Of a stretch of 64,000 nucleotides of DNA, positions 16,171 to 27,607 are shown piece after piece. Position 1 is the stretch's first letter; each line of letters begins with the position of its first letter. Origin of the DNA: Halanaerobium saccharolyticum (lineage in GTDB: Bacteria; Bacillota; Halanaerobiia; Halanaerobiales; Halanaerobiaceae); assembly GCF_003259895.1 (NCBI RefSeq), contig NZ_QLME01000001.1, forward strand, positions 280,819 to 344,818. Reading direction: 5' to 3'. The position numbers and the translations under genes were made by a program. Below the pieces are notes generated by a model. The model made no database searches, had not been told where the DNA came from, and saw only the letters and a program-made list of their open reading frames with translations.

Positions 16171-16923
16171 TTAATTTTTATCAGAAAGTTTCTGCCAGCT
16201 GCAGAATTTAGCTTCCAGCAGATCAATTCCTTTAAATAAGAAATAACCAAGCAGGCTGACTGCAATTATACCGCTGTACATTTTTAGGTAATTAACCATC
16301 GACCAGCTGTTCATTATATAATAGCCAATTCCATATCTAACTGCAAAATTTTCCGCAAAAAATAAGACCGCAATACTGGTTCCAATAGTGATTCTTAAAG
16401 CTGTAAGTATCCCCGGAAAAACAGCCGGAAGCACCAGATGTTGATAAATATCAAGTCTGTCCATTCCCAGGGAGCGGGCAGAAGCAAAATATTTGCTGTC
16501 AATACTGCGCACTCCATCTCGAGTGGTAACTATTATCTGAAAAATCACTATTACAATCAGCAAAATTATTTTGGAGAGATCTCCCAGCCCAAACAAAAGC
16601 ATAAAGACCGGCAGAAAAGCAATTTTGGGAATTGGATACAAAAGATAAATTAGAGGAGCCAGATATCTATCAATTTTAGGATGCATCCCTGTCAGCAGAC
16701 CAATGCTGACACCAAAAATCAGTGACACCAATACCGCAGCTGTAATCCGATAAAAACTCATTAGGAGATGAGGCAGGATTTCGCTGCTGAAATTTGCAGA
16801 AAAGACTTTAATAACTGCTGTCGGAGAGCTGATAATTGCTGAATCAATGCTAAAATAAAGTAAATACCAGACAGCCACAATTAACAGCAGTGCATATAAG
16901 CTGTCAAATTTCTGTTTTTTCAT
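16171..16923 (-). CDS. NitT/TauT-family ABC transporter permease
   Basis: A 250-residue membrane protein with about six helices and the permease cytoplasmic-loop motif near residues 150-170 (ARSLGMDRLDIYQHLVLPAVFPGIL). It is the third gene of a binding protein-ATPase-permease operon and overlaps the ATPase gene by 20 bases. Family members carry nitrate, sulfonates, taurine, thiamine precursors or riboflavin; nothing here fixes the substrate. About 160 bp of AT-rich sequence follow before the DUF2892 gene. Confidence 0.88.
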   Translation of the reverse strand: MKKQKFDSLYALLLIVAVWYLLYFSIDSAIISSPTAVIKVFSANFSSEILPHLLMSFYRITAAVLVSLIFGVSIGLLTGMHPKIDRYLAPLIYLLYPIPKIAFLPVFMLLFGLGDLSKIILLIVIVIFQIIVTTRDGVRSIDSKYFASARSLGMDRLDIYQHLVLPAVFPGILTALRITIGTSIAVLFFAENFAVRYGIGYYIMNSWSMVNYLKMYSGIIAVSLLGYFLFKGIDLLEAKFCSWQKLSDKN

Positions 16924-17665
16924 CTTTATCCTCTCCTTCAGCCTCTAAAGACATTAAATTCCTCAGCTTTTTCTGCAGCTCAAAAAATTCTTCTTTTTCC
17001 CGCAGAGCTTTTTCTCCAAAATGAGGGTTTTCCAGGACTGCTGCAATTTTCCCTTTTTTGATTACTGCAATTTTGTGGCCTAAAAAAGCAGCTTCTGCAA
17101 TATCATGGGTTACCAGCACATAAGTAAAGTTTTCCCGGGCGTGAATTTCCAGAATCAAATTCTGCATTTCTTCTCTGGTCAGGGCGTCCAGAGCAGAAAA
17201 AGGTTCATCCATTAATAATAAGTCCGGAGCCAGAACAAGGGAGCGGCCGACAGCTACCCGCTGCTTCTGGCCGCCGCTTAATTCTGCCGGATATTTATCT
17301 TTAAGCTCAGATATTTTAAGCCGCTTCAAAGCTGAATTAACCTTTTCTTTGATTTCCCCACCGGCAGCTCCTCTAATTTTGAGGCCTAGAGCCAGATTAT
17401 TATAAACAGTTTTCCAGGGGAAAAGTCCATAATCCTGGAGAATAACCCCACTTCTATCTCGAATTCCGGTTAAAAGCTGAGAGTTAATTTTAATTGTTCC
17501 CTGATCCGCCTGTTCAAGTCCTGCCAGCAGATAAAGCAGTGTAGTCTTACCACAGCCGGAAGGACCGATTACGGCAAGACTCTCTCCTTTTTTTACCTCT
17601 AAATTTATATTTTTTAAAACCTTTTCTTTTTGATAAGCAAAATCTAATTCTTTTACCTCAATCAT
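16904..17665 (-). CDS. NitT/TauT-family ABC transporter ATPase
   Basis: 253 residues with all ABC motifs: Walker A GPSGCGKTT near 34-42, Q-loop LQDYGLFPWK, signature LSGGQKQR, Walker B LLLMDEPFSALD and switch His in VTHDIAEA. GLFPWKTVYNNL is typical of SsuB/TauB-type ATPases. It overlaps the binding-protein gene by 4 bases (ATGA) and the permease gene by 20, so the operon is tightly coupled. It energises uptake through the permease at 16171-16923. Confidence 0.93.
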   Translation of the reverse strand: MIEVKELDFAYQKEKVLKNINLEVKKGESLAVIGPSGCGKTTLLYLLAGLEQADQGTIKINSQLLTGIRDRSGVILQDYGLFPWKTVYNNLALGLKIRGAAGGEIKEKVNSALKRLKISELKDKYPAELSGGQKQRVAVGRSLVLAPDLLLMDEPFSALDALTREEMQNLILEIHARENFTYVLVTHDIAEAAFLGHKIAVIKKGKIAAVLENPHFGEKALREKEEFFELQKKLRNLMSLEAEGEDKDEKTEI

Positions 17666-18567
17666 TGACTGCTGTACTTCCCTTCTATAACCTGATTATA
17701 ATCGATGTCAATCTGACTGCCATCGGTTTTTTCTATCCACTCGATAACTCGATTTAAATATGCTTCGGTCGGGACTCTGCTTAAGTGGTATTCCGGCATT
17801 GCAATTAAATCTTTGATCGCCATCGGTAAATCTAATTTATTAATTAAAATTTCTCTGGCTTCAGAATCATCCTGCTGAATTTCTTCAACCGCTCTATCAT
17901 AGGCTCTGTGGAAGGCTGCAACTGCTTCATCTTTTTCTGTAAGTGTTTTTTCGGTAAAAATCATCGCTTCCGGCATAAAGTCATATTCATTTTTATATAC
18001 TCTTTTTTCTAATCCAGCGAGTTCTGCTGTAGAAGCAAGGGGCTCAGGAATTACTGCCATCTCCAGCTGTCCGGATTTAACCATCTCCAGACGAGCGGGA
18101 ATCGCAGGCACAAAAACTTTACTCAATTTATACTGCTCTCCCAGAAACTGCTCTGATAAAAAATTGGAGACACTAACTTCCATCATTCCGATCTTAACCT
18201 CTTCTTTTTCTTCAAAATCCTTACTGACTAAAATAGGAAAGCTGCCGTCAGTACTGGTAGTTATCTTAACCGGAAAACCGTTATTAACATTATTAACAAA
18301 AGCAATCAAATCAGTCATTGCTCCATCAAGTTTATTGGTCTGGAGAGCAGTCTGTCTGTTCACTGCATTTGTGTAAACACCAATCTGGATCTTCAGATTT
18401 TCTTCGGCAAAATATCCCTTTTCCTGGGCCAGCAAAATTGGGGCTGAATCTACAGCCGGCATAATTCCGATTTCCAGTGTCATATCAGATGCCGCGACAC
18501 TCCCTGCTAAAAAGACAAGTGAAAATATTAACATTAGTAGTGATAAAAAGACTTTTTTCTCTTTCAT
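17662..18567 (-). CDS. NitT/TauT-family ABC transporter substrate-binding protein
   Basis: 301 residues: an N-terminal signal peptide (MKEKKVFLSLLMLIFSLVFLAGSVAAS) with no lipobox cysteine, then an NMT1/SsuA-like fold with LEIGIMPAVDSAPILLAQEKGYFAEENL. It is the first gene of the three-gene operon. The motif set fits the NMT1/THI5 and SsuA families, so substrates could be a pyrimidine, sulfonate or other small organic; the sequence does not decide. The promoter should lie in the 240-bp divergent gap shared with ubiA, which also holds a palindromic repeat. Confidence 0.85.
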   Translation of the reverse strand: MKEKKVFLSLLMLIFSLVFLAGSVAASDMTLEIGIMPAVDSAPILLAQEKGYFAEENLKIQIGVYTNAVNRQTALQTNKLDGAMTDLIAFVNNVNNGFPVKITTSTDGSFPILVSKDFEEKEEVKIGMMEVSVSNFLSEQFLGEQYKLSKVFVPAIPARLEMVKSGQLEMAVIPEPLASTAELAGLEKRVYKNEYDFMPEAMIFTEKTLTEKDEAVAAFHRAYDRAVEEIQQDDSEAREILINKLDLPMAIKDLIAMPEYHLSRVPTEAYLNRVIEWIEKTDGSQIDIDYNQVIEGKYSSQ

Positions 18568-18668
18568 TTTATAATTCCTCCTAAAATATTCTTACTAATT
18601 ATAATCTTTATAGTTAATTATATAGCTTTTCACTCAACTTTTAAAGTAATATTTGATATATTTTAGGT

Positions 18669-18700
18669 ACCAGGTACAAAAAAGCTTTTTTGTACCTGGT
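18669..18700. repeat. Palindromic repeat element, copy A
   Basis: A perfect 32-bp palindrome built on ACCAGGTACAAAAAAG and its complement. It lies in the divergent gap between the ABC binding-protein gene and ubiA, about 108 bases before the ubiA start. The right flank shows a degenerate version of the arm TTTCACTAT seen next to copy B. Confidence 0.85.
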
Positions 18701-18807
18701 TAAAGTTATTTTTTTCACTATGTTCTGGTGCTGTAGTTTATTTTGCATTTTCCCCATAAATATGAAACAATGTATATGTTAAAAAAGTAACGAAAGGAAG
18801 TTTTGAA

Positions 18808-19707
18808 TTGAAAAAAATTAGATTTTTAAAAGAAATTTGGAAGGCTTCACGTCCGCTTTCTTTAACTCTGGCCTTATATTCTACTACTCTGGGAATGGCT
18901 GTCGCCCACCTGGAAGGAACTTTGCTCAGCGGCGACTTAGGATTTGATCTAAAACTAATAATTTTGGTCACCCTGGCCGGTCTTTTTGTACAGACAGGTA
19001 CCAATTTTATCAATGATTATTTTGAATGTGAGTATAAGAATCTCCATTTTAAAAAAGGAAAAAAATATTCTTTTCTCGGTAAAAAAAGAAAAGCTTTTGA
19101 TATCCTGATTTTTCTGCTGGGAATGCTCTCTTTTCTAATTACAGCTTTACTAGGACTTTATATAATCTCAATCACCACCAGAAAATTAATTTTGGTTGGA
19201 GTTTTAGGCATTATCGGTGGTTATGCCTATACTGGAGAGCCAATTGTATATAAAAAGCGGGGATTAGGGACTCCCCTTTCTTTTCTGCTGATGGGACCAT
19301 TAATGGTTATGGGAACCCATCTTGCTTTTAGCCAGCATTATTCCTGGCGACCGATAATCCTGGGTCTGCCGATCAGTCTTTTAATCCCGGTTTTAATGCT
19401 GAGCAATGAGCTGAGAGACTTTGAGCGGGATAAATCACTGGGCATCAAAACTTTAACTGTCCGGATCGGTTTTAAAAAAAGCAAAATGCTCTATCTATCT
19501 CTTTTGAGCAGTTCCTATCTTTTAACAATTCTTTTTGTTGGCTTAAATCTTTATCCAGCTGCCACACTTCTGTCACTGCTGACTCTGCCGCTTGCTGTTA
19601 AAGCTTATCAAAATGTGGCCAAAGCAGAGAAAAAAGGAGTTCCTGTAACCAATCAGCTTCATTTAACCTTTGGTCTAATCCAGCTGCTGGCATTGTTTCT
19701 CTTTTAG
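18808..19707 (+). CDS. UbiA-family prenyltransferase, MenA-like
   Basis: A 299-residue polytopic protein with about eight to nine helices. The two polyprenyl-diphosphate/Mg motifs are present: NFINDYFECE near 66-75 and NELRDFERDKSLGIKTLTVRIG near 200-220, the second very like MenA. MenA prenylates 1,4-dihydroxy-2-naphthoate; no other menaquinone gene is in the window, so the acceptor is unproven. The start is TTG at 18808 with GAAAGGAAG 8 bases upstream. It is one of only two plus-strand genes here and is bracketed by palindromic repeats at 18669-18700 and 19710-19741, the latter touching its stop codon. Confidence 0.85.
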   Translation: MKKIRFLKEIWKASRPLSLTLALYSTTLGMAVAHLEGTLLSGDLGFDLKLIILVTLAGLFVQTGTNFINDYFECEYKNLHFKKGKKYSFLGKKRKAFDILIFLLGMLSFLITALLGLYIISITTRKLILVGVLGIIGGYAYTGEPIVYKKRGLGTPLSFLLMGPLMVMGTHLAFSQHYSWRPIILGLPISLLIPVLMLSNELRDFERDKSLGIKTLTVRIGFKKSKMLYLSLLSSSYLLTILFVGLNLYPAATLLSLLTLPLAVKAYQNVAKAEKKGVPVTNQLHLTFGLIQLLALFLF

Positions 19708-19709
19708 GT

Positions 19710-19741
19710 ACCAGGTACAAAAAGGCCTTTTTGTACCTGGT
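19710..19741. repeat. Palindromic repeat element, copy B
   Basis: A perfect 32-bp palindrome (ACCAGGTACAAAAAGG and complement) starting two bases after the ubiA stop and lying between the convergent ubiA and DUF362 genes, where it could act as a two-way terminator. An arm to the right (AAAAGAAATATTTCACTATAA) matches the arms of copies C and F, and ends in a half element CCTGGTACTTAAAAATTT at 19765-19782. Confidence 0.85.
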
Positions 19742-19780
19742 TTAAAAGAAATATTTCACTATAACCTGGTACTTAAAAAT

Positions 19781-20881
19781 TTACACTCTGATCTGATACT
19801 TTTCTTCCAGAAAATCTAAGATTGCTCTGGCTGAAGGTGGACAGCCTTTAACAAAGCTGTCAGCTCCACTGCAGCAGCTTCCGATTCCAATTCCGGAGAT
19901 TTTCTCTCCCTGATAACCCTGACCGATTTTGATCTTTCCGGCAATTTTATCCAGCTGACCTGTTTTCTCTATTCTTTTTAAAGCATGGATCAGACTCCCA
20001 TAGCAGGCTGAACAGGCATCTTTTACTTTAACTTTGGCTGCCAGCTTTTTAATTTTGCGGGAAGAATATTCAATTACTGCTGCTCGATCCTGATTTAGCT
20101 CAATTATCTCTGCCCCTGATAAATCTTTACTGCCTACTCCAATTTGAGCTGCTATTTCTATATACTCGACTTCTGCCGTGGAATAGCCCAGCAGTTCAGC
20201 TGCATAGCTGTCTACTAGAACAGGATCCTGAGCGGCAATAATTCTATTCATTTTAACCGGATTTCCACCTTCTTCAAAATCGAGGTCCCCGTAAATTCCA
20301 TCTACAATAATCAAATCCTGTTTTAATAGCTTATTTAAATAGGCAATTGGCTGCTGCAGCCCCTGGCGGTGGAACTTCCTTTTTTCAGAATCGGAAATAC
20401 AGCCTTTAAGATTTTTAAGGGCACAGGTGATATTGGTCTGACAGTGGCCCTTCAGGACCGGCAGATTGATTAAATAGTCAGCCTGAAGTGCTTTCTCAGC
20501 TATCTCAATTTCCAGCCCCTGATAGGACTTTTTGATAAAATTATCATTTTTTAAGTTATATAATGAAATCTCATAGTCCCGGGCCAGCTTCTGATAACCG
20601 CAAACCTCAAAAGCATTATTCGTGTCTGCTCCCACCCAGGAACCCTCAATAATCATTAAATTATTTAAACCCCTGGCCTGCAGATATTCAATCACTCCCT
20701 TTACAATTTCTGGATCAGTTGTAGCTCCTTTTTCTGATTTTGTAGCATTAACTAAATTTGGCTTTAGGGCAATCAGATCATCTGGCTGCAGCTCCGCTTC
20801 AATTTTTAGTTTCTGCAGCAGTTCTTTGACCATTACTTTACCCTGATCACCATAATTTATAAAAATTTGATTTTTTTCCAT
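19781..20881 (-). CDS. DUF362-domain protein
   Basis: 366 residues from ATG 20881 (AAGGTGA upstream); a GTG 9 bases earlier is possible. The DUF362 core includes ALKPNLVNATKSEKGATTDPEIVKGVIEYL, a conserved ADYLINLPVLKGHCQTNITCALKNLKGCISD and VDGIYGDLDFEEGG. The C-terminal third has cysteines in KDACSACYGSL, IGSCCSG and GCPPSARAIL, a pattern usual in this family and suggestive of metal or Fe-S binding. No biochemical role is established for the family as I know it. It is last in an aminotransferase-oxidoreductase-DUF362 run. A palindromic repeat separates it from the convergent ubiA. Confidence 0.82.
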   Translation of the reverse strand: MEKNQIFINYGDQGKVMVKELLQKLKIEAELQPDDLIALKPNLVNATKSEKGATTDPEIVKGVIEYLQARGLNNLMIIEGSWVGADTNNAFEVCGYQKLARDYEISLYNLKNDNFIKKSYQGLEIEIAEKALQADYLINLPVLKGHCQTNITCALKNLKGCISDSEKRKFHRQGLQQPIAYLNKLLKQDLIIVDGIYGDLDFEEGGNPVKMNRIIAAQDPVLVDSYAAELLGYSTAEVEYIEIAAQIGVGSKDLSGAEIIELNQDRAAVIEYSSRKIKKLAAKVKVKDACSACYGSLIHALKRIEKTGQLDKIAGKIKIGQGYQGEKISGIGIGSCCSGADSFVKGCPPSARAILDFLEEKYQIRV

Positions 20882-20904
20882 CAGAATCACCTTCTCATTT
20901 TTTT

Positions 20905-20920
20905 GCTACCGGGTACTTAG
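20905..20920. repeat. Half element of the palindromic repeat family (copy G)
   Basis: GCTACCGGGTACTTAG followed by AAATTTTTTT matches the right edge of full elements and is nearly identical to the segment at 22015-22038 inside the next gene. It lies in the short gap between DUF362 and the Gfo/Idh/MocA gene. Confidence 0.6.
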
Positions 20921-20942
20921 AAATTTTTTTCAAAATCATTTT

Positions 20943-22043
20943 CTAATAGGAACTCCAGATCTGTTTTTGAGTTTCGATTTTTTCCTTTTTCTGAAAAGAT
21001 TCTTCGATCATTAAAGCTAAATATTGATCCTGAGAAGCTTCGGCTAATGAATAAAAACTGTCTCCTGTCTCTAAAAAATCTTTCATTTTGACTAAAGCTT
21101 CAGCTACAGCAATCTCATCATCGGAAAATCGTGCGGGAAGAAATGGATTTTGATAAAGCCACTCTTCACCACAGGTTATTCCCTTTAGATAAAAACCTTC
21201 CAGATTCTGATTAATTCCAGCTTCTACTCTTTTTAACTCTAATTCAATTGGAGTCTGATAGTCTTTTAAATATTTTAAAGTTGAATTTTTTATTTCACCT
21301 TCACTGCCTCTAATCAAAATCTCCTGGGATCTAATCCAGGACCGATGCTGATCCCGCTCAAAATCATAGACTCCCAATTTGCCATCAAAATCTAAAAATG
21401 CAAACTCATGCCTTTTGCTGACAATTTCCCTTTTCCCGGGCGCTCCAGAACGATCAGGTCCTTTTACTATCGGTTTTTCAAAACTTCTGGCTTCAATTTC
21501 TGCATTTTCAAATTCAATTCCCAGAGCCTTACGCAGCAGACTTACTGCATGATAGCCGTGGCTGATTGAAACTCGAGCATAATTAACTTCTCCCAGGCGT
21601 CCGGAATTAACAAGTTTAAAAATAGCCTGATGTAATGGCTGGAGATGATACTGTTCGGCAATCTGAATCGGATAATCTTCCCCCAGTTTTTTATTCAACT
21701 TAATCAGTTCTGACAAATTGGCTGCCGGTGGAGTCTCTGCTAAAATTGGAATCCCGGATTCTGCCAGCTGCAAAATCACTTCAGCAGCTGCCTCTTTACT
21801 GATAGAAAGCACTACAAAATCTGGCTTCTCATTTGCAAGTAGTTCTTCAGCTGATTGATAGGCCCTAAGTCCCCACTTATTTCTAATCTCTTCTCGTTTA
21901 CTGGTTCTACTGCTGACAACACCTAAGACTTCAAACTGTTCTGGCAGGGCTCTGGCAATTCTCAAGAAAAATTCAGCCCGCCAGCCAATTCCGATAACTG
22001 CAAAATTTATTTTTGGTACCGGGTACTTAGAATTTTTTTCCAT
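20943..22043 (-). CDS. Gfo/Idh/MocA-family protein with an altered active-site motif
   Basis: 366 residues. There is an N-terminal Rossmann fold (FAVIGIGWRAEFF from residue 14) and a C-terminal alpha/beta domain typical of the family. The usual EKP motif, whose lysine is catalytic in most members, reads AETPPA at 102-107, so Lys is replaced by Thr; activity as a classical dehydrogenase is doubtful. Residues 6-10 (KYPVP) are encoded by a copy of a repeat half element (GTACCCGGTAC), making the first 12 residues look like an acquired extension. GGAGGAAAATAATA precedes ATG. It overlaps the aminotransferase gene by 17 bases and so is co-translated with it. Substrate unknown. Confidence 0.8.
   Translation of the reverse strand: MEKNSKYPVPKINFAVIGIGWRAEFFLRIARALPEQFEVLGVVSSRTSKREEIRNKWGLRAYQSAEELLANEKPDFVVLSISKEAAAEVILQLAESGIPILAETPPAANLSELIKLNKKLGEDYPIQIAEQYHLQPLHQAIFKLVNSGRLGEVNYARVSISHGYHAVSLLRKALGIEFENAEIEARSFEKPIVKGPDRSGAPGKREIVSKRHEFAFLDFDGKLGVYDFERDQHRSWIRSQEILIRGSEGEIKNSTLKYLKDYQTPIELELKRVEAGINQNLEGFYLKGITCGEEWLYQNPFLPARFSDDEIAVAEALVKMKDFLETGDSFYSLAEASQDQYLALMIEESFQKKEKIETQKQIWSSY
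22015..22038. repeat. Half element of the palindromic repeat family inside a coding start (copy H)
   Basis: GGTACCGGGTACTTAG plus AATTTTTTT, almost identical to copy G about 1.1 kb away. It falls within the first 11 codons of the Gfo/Idh/MocA gene and supplies part of its protein sequence. Confidence 0.65.
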
Positions 22044-23157
22044 TATTATTTTCCTCCAGAAATTCTTCTAATAAAGCTAAACCTTTTTTTAACACCGGTT
22101 CACTGCCGGCAAAACCAATTCTTAAAAATCCTTCTCTACCAAAAGCAGTACCGGGTACTACCAGAACACCTTTTTCTTTAAATAATTTTTTGGCAAAGCT
22201 TTCAGAATCCAAATCCAGTCGGTATTTTAAAAAGGCAGTAGTCCCTCCATTTGGCTTAACATATTCAATTAATTCCTGACTCTGTACCCAGTCATCCAGA
22301 ATCTGCAGCTGTTTTTTTACTTTGGCGAGGTTTCTCTTTATAATTTTATCCTTATTCTCCAGGGCAATTGTAGAAAGATAGTCAGATATCATACCATTAG
22401 AAATAGTTGTGTAATCCCTGTGCAGCTGACAGAGCTCAATTATCTCCTCCGGGCCAGCAATCCAGCCCATCCTCAGTCCGGCCAGCGAAAAGACTTTGGA
22501 CATACTGCCCACACTGATTCCCTTTTCGTAAAGATCAGCTATTGAGGGAATTTCTGCTTCCAGATTAAAGCCCCGATATACCTCATCAGCCAGAATATAG
22601 GCATCAGCCGCTCTAGCTATTTCTACTATCTCTTCTAAGATCTCCCTCTTCATTACTACTCCAGAGGGATTATTAGGATTGTTGATTGCAATCAGCTTTG
22701 TTTTTTGATTGACCAGCGATTTTAATTTTTCTAAATCCGGCAAAAAGCCATCTTCATATTTTAAGTCCAGCTTTTTAACCTCAGCTCCAAAAGATTCAGG
22801 AATGGAATAAAGCTGCTGGTAAGTGGGAAAAACAGAAACAACTTCATCTCCAGCCTCGACCAGAGAGTATAACAGAAGAAAGTTGGCTCCAATTGCTCCA
22901 TGTGATGGTAAAATATTTTCCGGCTTCACACTCTCATAGAGACTGCTAACTCCTGCTTTAAATTCTTTTGAACCTTTGATATCTCCATAGGTAAGCTGCA
23001 GCTTTTTAATTTCTTCCAGCCTGGCAGCCGGGTCATCACTAAAATTTAATAATTCTTCTACTGTCAGTGATTCGACACAGGTTTCTGCAATATTGTATTC
23101 AGCATCCATCTCATACTCGTTCATCCACTCTTCTACTTTAAATGGTGCTATTTTCAT
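22027..23157 (-). CDS. PLP-dependent aminotransferase, class I/II
   Basis: 376 residues of fold-type I: NNPNNPSG at 159-166, DEVYRG at 191-196 (Asp binding the PLP ring nitrogen, Tyr the phenol), and Schiff-base Lys221 in SMSKVFSLAGLRMGW; a C-terminal Arg lies in FLRIGF. The short N-terminus and overall pattern recall the branch that includes capreomycidine synthase-like enzymes, but the substrate cannot be told. The start has TTGGAGG upstream. It is first of a run with the Gfo/Idh/MocA and DUF362 genes, and a palindromic repeat lies 42 bases before its start. Confidence 0.87.
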   Translation of the reverse strand: MKIAPFKVEEWMNEYEMDAEYNIAETCVESLTVEELLNFSDDPAARLEEIKKLQLTYGDIKGSKEFKAGVSSLYESVKPENILPSHGAIGANFLLLYSLVEAGDEVVSVFPTYQQLYSIPESFGAEVKKLDLKYEDGFLPDLEKLKSLVNQKTKLIAINNPNNPSGVVMKREILEEIVEIARAADAYILADEVYRGFNLEAEIPSIADLYEKGISVGSMSKVFSLAGLRMGWIAGPEEIIELCQLHRDYTTISNGMISDYLSTIALENKDKIIKRNLAKVKKQLQILDDWVQSQELIEYVKPNGGTTAFLKYRLDLDSESFAKKLFKEKGVLVVPGTAFGREGFLRIGFAGSEPVLKKGLALLEEFLEENNNGKKF

Positions 23158-23198
23158 TTTTGGCCTCCAATTTTACTTATTTGTGAATTGTTTCTTTT

Positions 23199-23234
23199 GT
23201 ACCAGGTACAAATAAGCTTATTTGTACCTGGTAC
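23199..23234. repeat. Palindromic repeat element, copy C
   Basis: A perfect 36-bp palindrome GTACCAGGTACAAATAAG plus complement. The left arm (TTTGTGAATTGTTTCTT) matches that of copy F. It lies between the lacI terminator and the aminotransferase start. Confidence 0.88.
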
Positions 23235-23265
23235 CTAACGTTATTCTATCAGAAAAAATAGAAAA

Positions 23266-23293
23266 ACTCTACCGGATTGCAATCCAGTAAAGT
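23266..23293 (-). terminator. Terminator of the lacI-type gene at 23317
   Basis: On the minus strand ACTTTACTGGATT and AATCCGGTAGAGT form a 13-pair stem with a 2-base GC apex in this register, followed by TTTTTCTATTTTTT. It starts about 23 bases after the stop. Confidence 0.88.
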
Positions 23294-23316
23294 CTTTCTG
23301 ATAAGGGAAGTACAAT

Positions 23317-24321
23317 TTATATTTTTCTAGTTGAGTCTCTAATAACAAGCTTGGTAGGAAAGATGAAGAATTTTTCTTTAGGACTTAAAGTTTTTCCTGT
23401 TATTTTCTTCATCAGAATTTCAGCAGCCTTTTCTCCCATTTTACTTACGGGTATATTTACTGTAGTTAAAGATGGGTTATAAAAATTTGCCATCTTGATA
23501 TTATCAATTCCTACAACTGATATCTCCTCTGGAACTTTAACATCTTTAGCAATTAAGGCCTGAATTACACCAATCGCCATCTCATCATTTAAACAGACTA
23601 CAGCCTCTGGCTTCTCATCTCTGGCAGCTATTTTCTCGCCAGCTGCATAGCCACCTTCCATTTTTAAGTAATCATAATAAATATTTTTCTCTTTAATCTC
23701 TAAACCCTGGTTTTTTAAAGCACTTTTAACTCCACTTAATCTTTCTACACTCTGACCAATAAAACCCAAATTTTTATGTCCCAGAGAAATTAAATAGTCA
23801 GCAGCCTGATACGCTGCATGATAAATATCACTTTTTACAATTGGTATTAGATCGTGATTTAAACCATCACGATCAACATAAACTACTGGTATATTTTCTT
23901 TAACTAATTTAATTATCAAGTCATTATGTTCTGCCATTAAATCTCCAGCACAGGCAAAAATTGCACCATCAACCTGACCGGAGCGAAACATATTGATATA
24001 TCTCAATTCTTCTTCACTCTGATAATCAGTACTGCATAAAATAACATTAAAGTCCTGACTGCGAACATAATCCTTAATTGACTGAGCCAGTTCTGCAAAA
24101 AAGGGATTAACTACCTCCGGAATTACCAGCCCAATAGTTTTAGTTGACTTTTTGACTAAAGCCCGGGCTCTCGCATTGGGTACATAGTTAAGTTCTTCTG
24201 CAATTTTTTTGATGCGATTTTTAGTATCCTTATTTACTTTATTGCTGCCATTTAGAGCAAGTGAGACTGTTGCTAAAGAAACACCTGCTTTTTTGGCAAT
24301 ATCATTTAAAGTTACAGCCAT
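23317..24321 (-). CDS. LacI-family regulator of the adjacent galactoside/glucoside locus
   Basis: 334 residues from ATG 24321 (MAVTLNDIAKKAGVS); an earlier in-frame ATG at 24360 would add 13 residues encoded by an apparent operator, so I reject it. HTH is at 2-25 with LATVSLALNGS, the hinge YVPNARARALVKKS, and the sugar-binding domain ends with KLVIRDSTRKI. A LacI-type core AAACGTTT lies 18-25 bases upstream of the start, and the same core occurs upstream of the ABC operon at 33220-33227. It follows lacZ and so probably responds to a galactoside or glucoside and controls the 24-33 kb locus. It is bracketed by palindromic repeats C and D. Confidence 0.9.
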   Translation of the reverse strand: MAVTLNDIAKKAGVSLATVSLALNGSNKVNKDTKNRIKKIAEELNYVPNARARALVKKSTKTIGLVIPEVVNPFFAELAQSIKDYVRSQDFNVILCSTDYQSEEELRYINMFRSGQVDGAIFACAGDLMAEHNDLIIKLVKENIPVVYVDRDGLNHDLIPIVKSDIYHAAYQAADYLISLGHKNLGFIGQSVERLSGVKSALKNQGLEIKEKNIYYDYLKMEGGYAAGEKIAARDEKPEAVVCLNDEMAIGVIQALIAKDVKVPEEISVVGIDNIKMANFYNPSLTTVNIPVSKMGEKAAEILMKKITGKTLSPKEKFFIFPTKLVIRDSTRKI

Positions 24322-24335
24322 ATAATCGCCCTCTT

Positions 24336-24348
24336 TTAAAACGTTTAA
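24336..24348. promoter_or_regulatory. Candidate LacI-type operator upstream of the regulator gene
   Basis: TTAAAACGTTTAA contains the palindromic core AAACGTTT, a standard LacI/GalR operator centre, directly upstream of the preferred start. The same core is found at 33220-33227 upstream of the sugar-binding-protein gene. Confidence 0.65.
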
Positions 24349-24377
24349 GTTCATTTTCATTCCATATCATTTCTTTG

Positions 24378-24413
24378 GTACCAGGTACAAAACAGCTGTT
24401 TTGTACCTGGTAC
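24378..24413. repeat. Palindromic repeat element, copy D
   Basis: A perfect 36-bp palindrome GTACCAGGTACAAAACAG plus complement, in the gap between lacZ and the lacI-type gene. The left arm ATATCATTTCTTTG matches part of the arms of C and F. Confidence 0.88.
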
Positions 24414-24427
24414 TTATATATCAGATC

Positions 24428-27502
<3,075 letters not shown>

Positions 27503-27529
27503 TTAACTCACCTCTTCTAAGATTTTTTC

Positions 27530-27575
27530 AACAGAGTCAGAGCCGGGAAAAATCTATTTTAAGCTCCGCTCTGTC
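27530..27575 (-). other. Stem-loop between the GH3 and lacZ genes
   Basis: GACAGAG.GGAGC pairs with GCTCT..CTCTGTT around a 20-base loop with a small internal mismatch. No T run follows, so it is more likely an intercistronic stabilising or processing hairpin than a terminator. Confidence 0.55.
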
Positions 27576-27607
27576 TTAATTTATTTCTGTTCCGATAATT
27601 TTCTCAC

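Noticed and set aside
18669-18700. Reading palindrome A as an ordinary terminator
   Set aside because: It lies between divergent gene starts, where a terminator would block one of the two promoters or do nothing, so the family is better described as a repeat element; copies B-F may still terminate transcripts.
18738-19013. Minus-strand 91-codon frame opposite the ubiA start
   Set aside because: It is antisense to a well-supported gene, has arginine/serine-rich shadow composition and no convincing start.
22145-22160. Further repeat half element (AGTACCGGGTACTACC)
   Set aside because: It lies in the conserved VVPGTAFGREGF region of the aminotransferase and is explained by its codons (VPGT).
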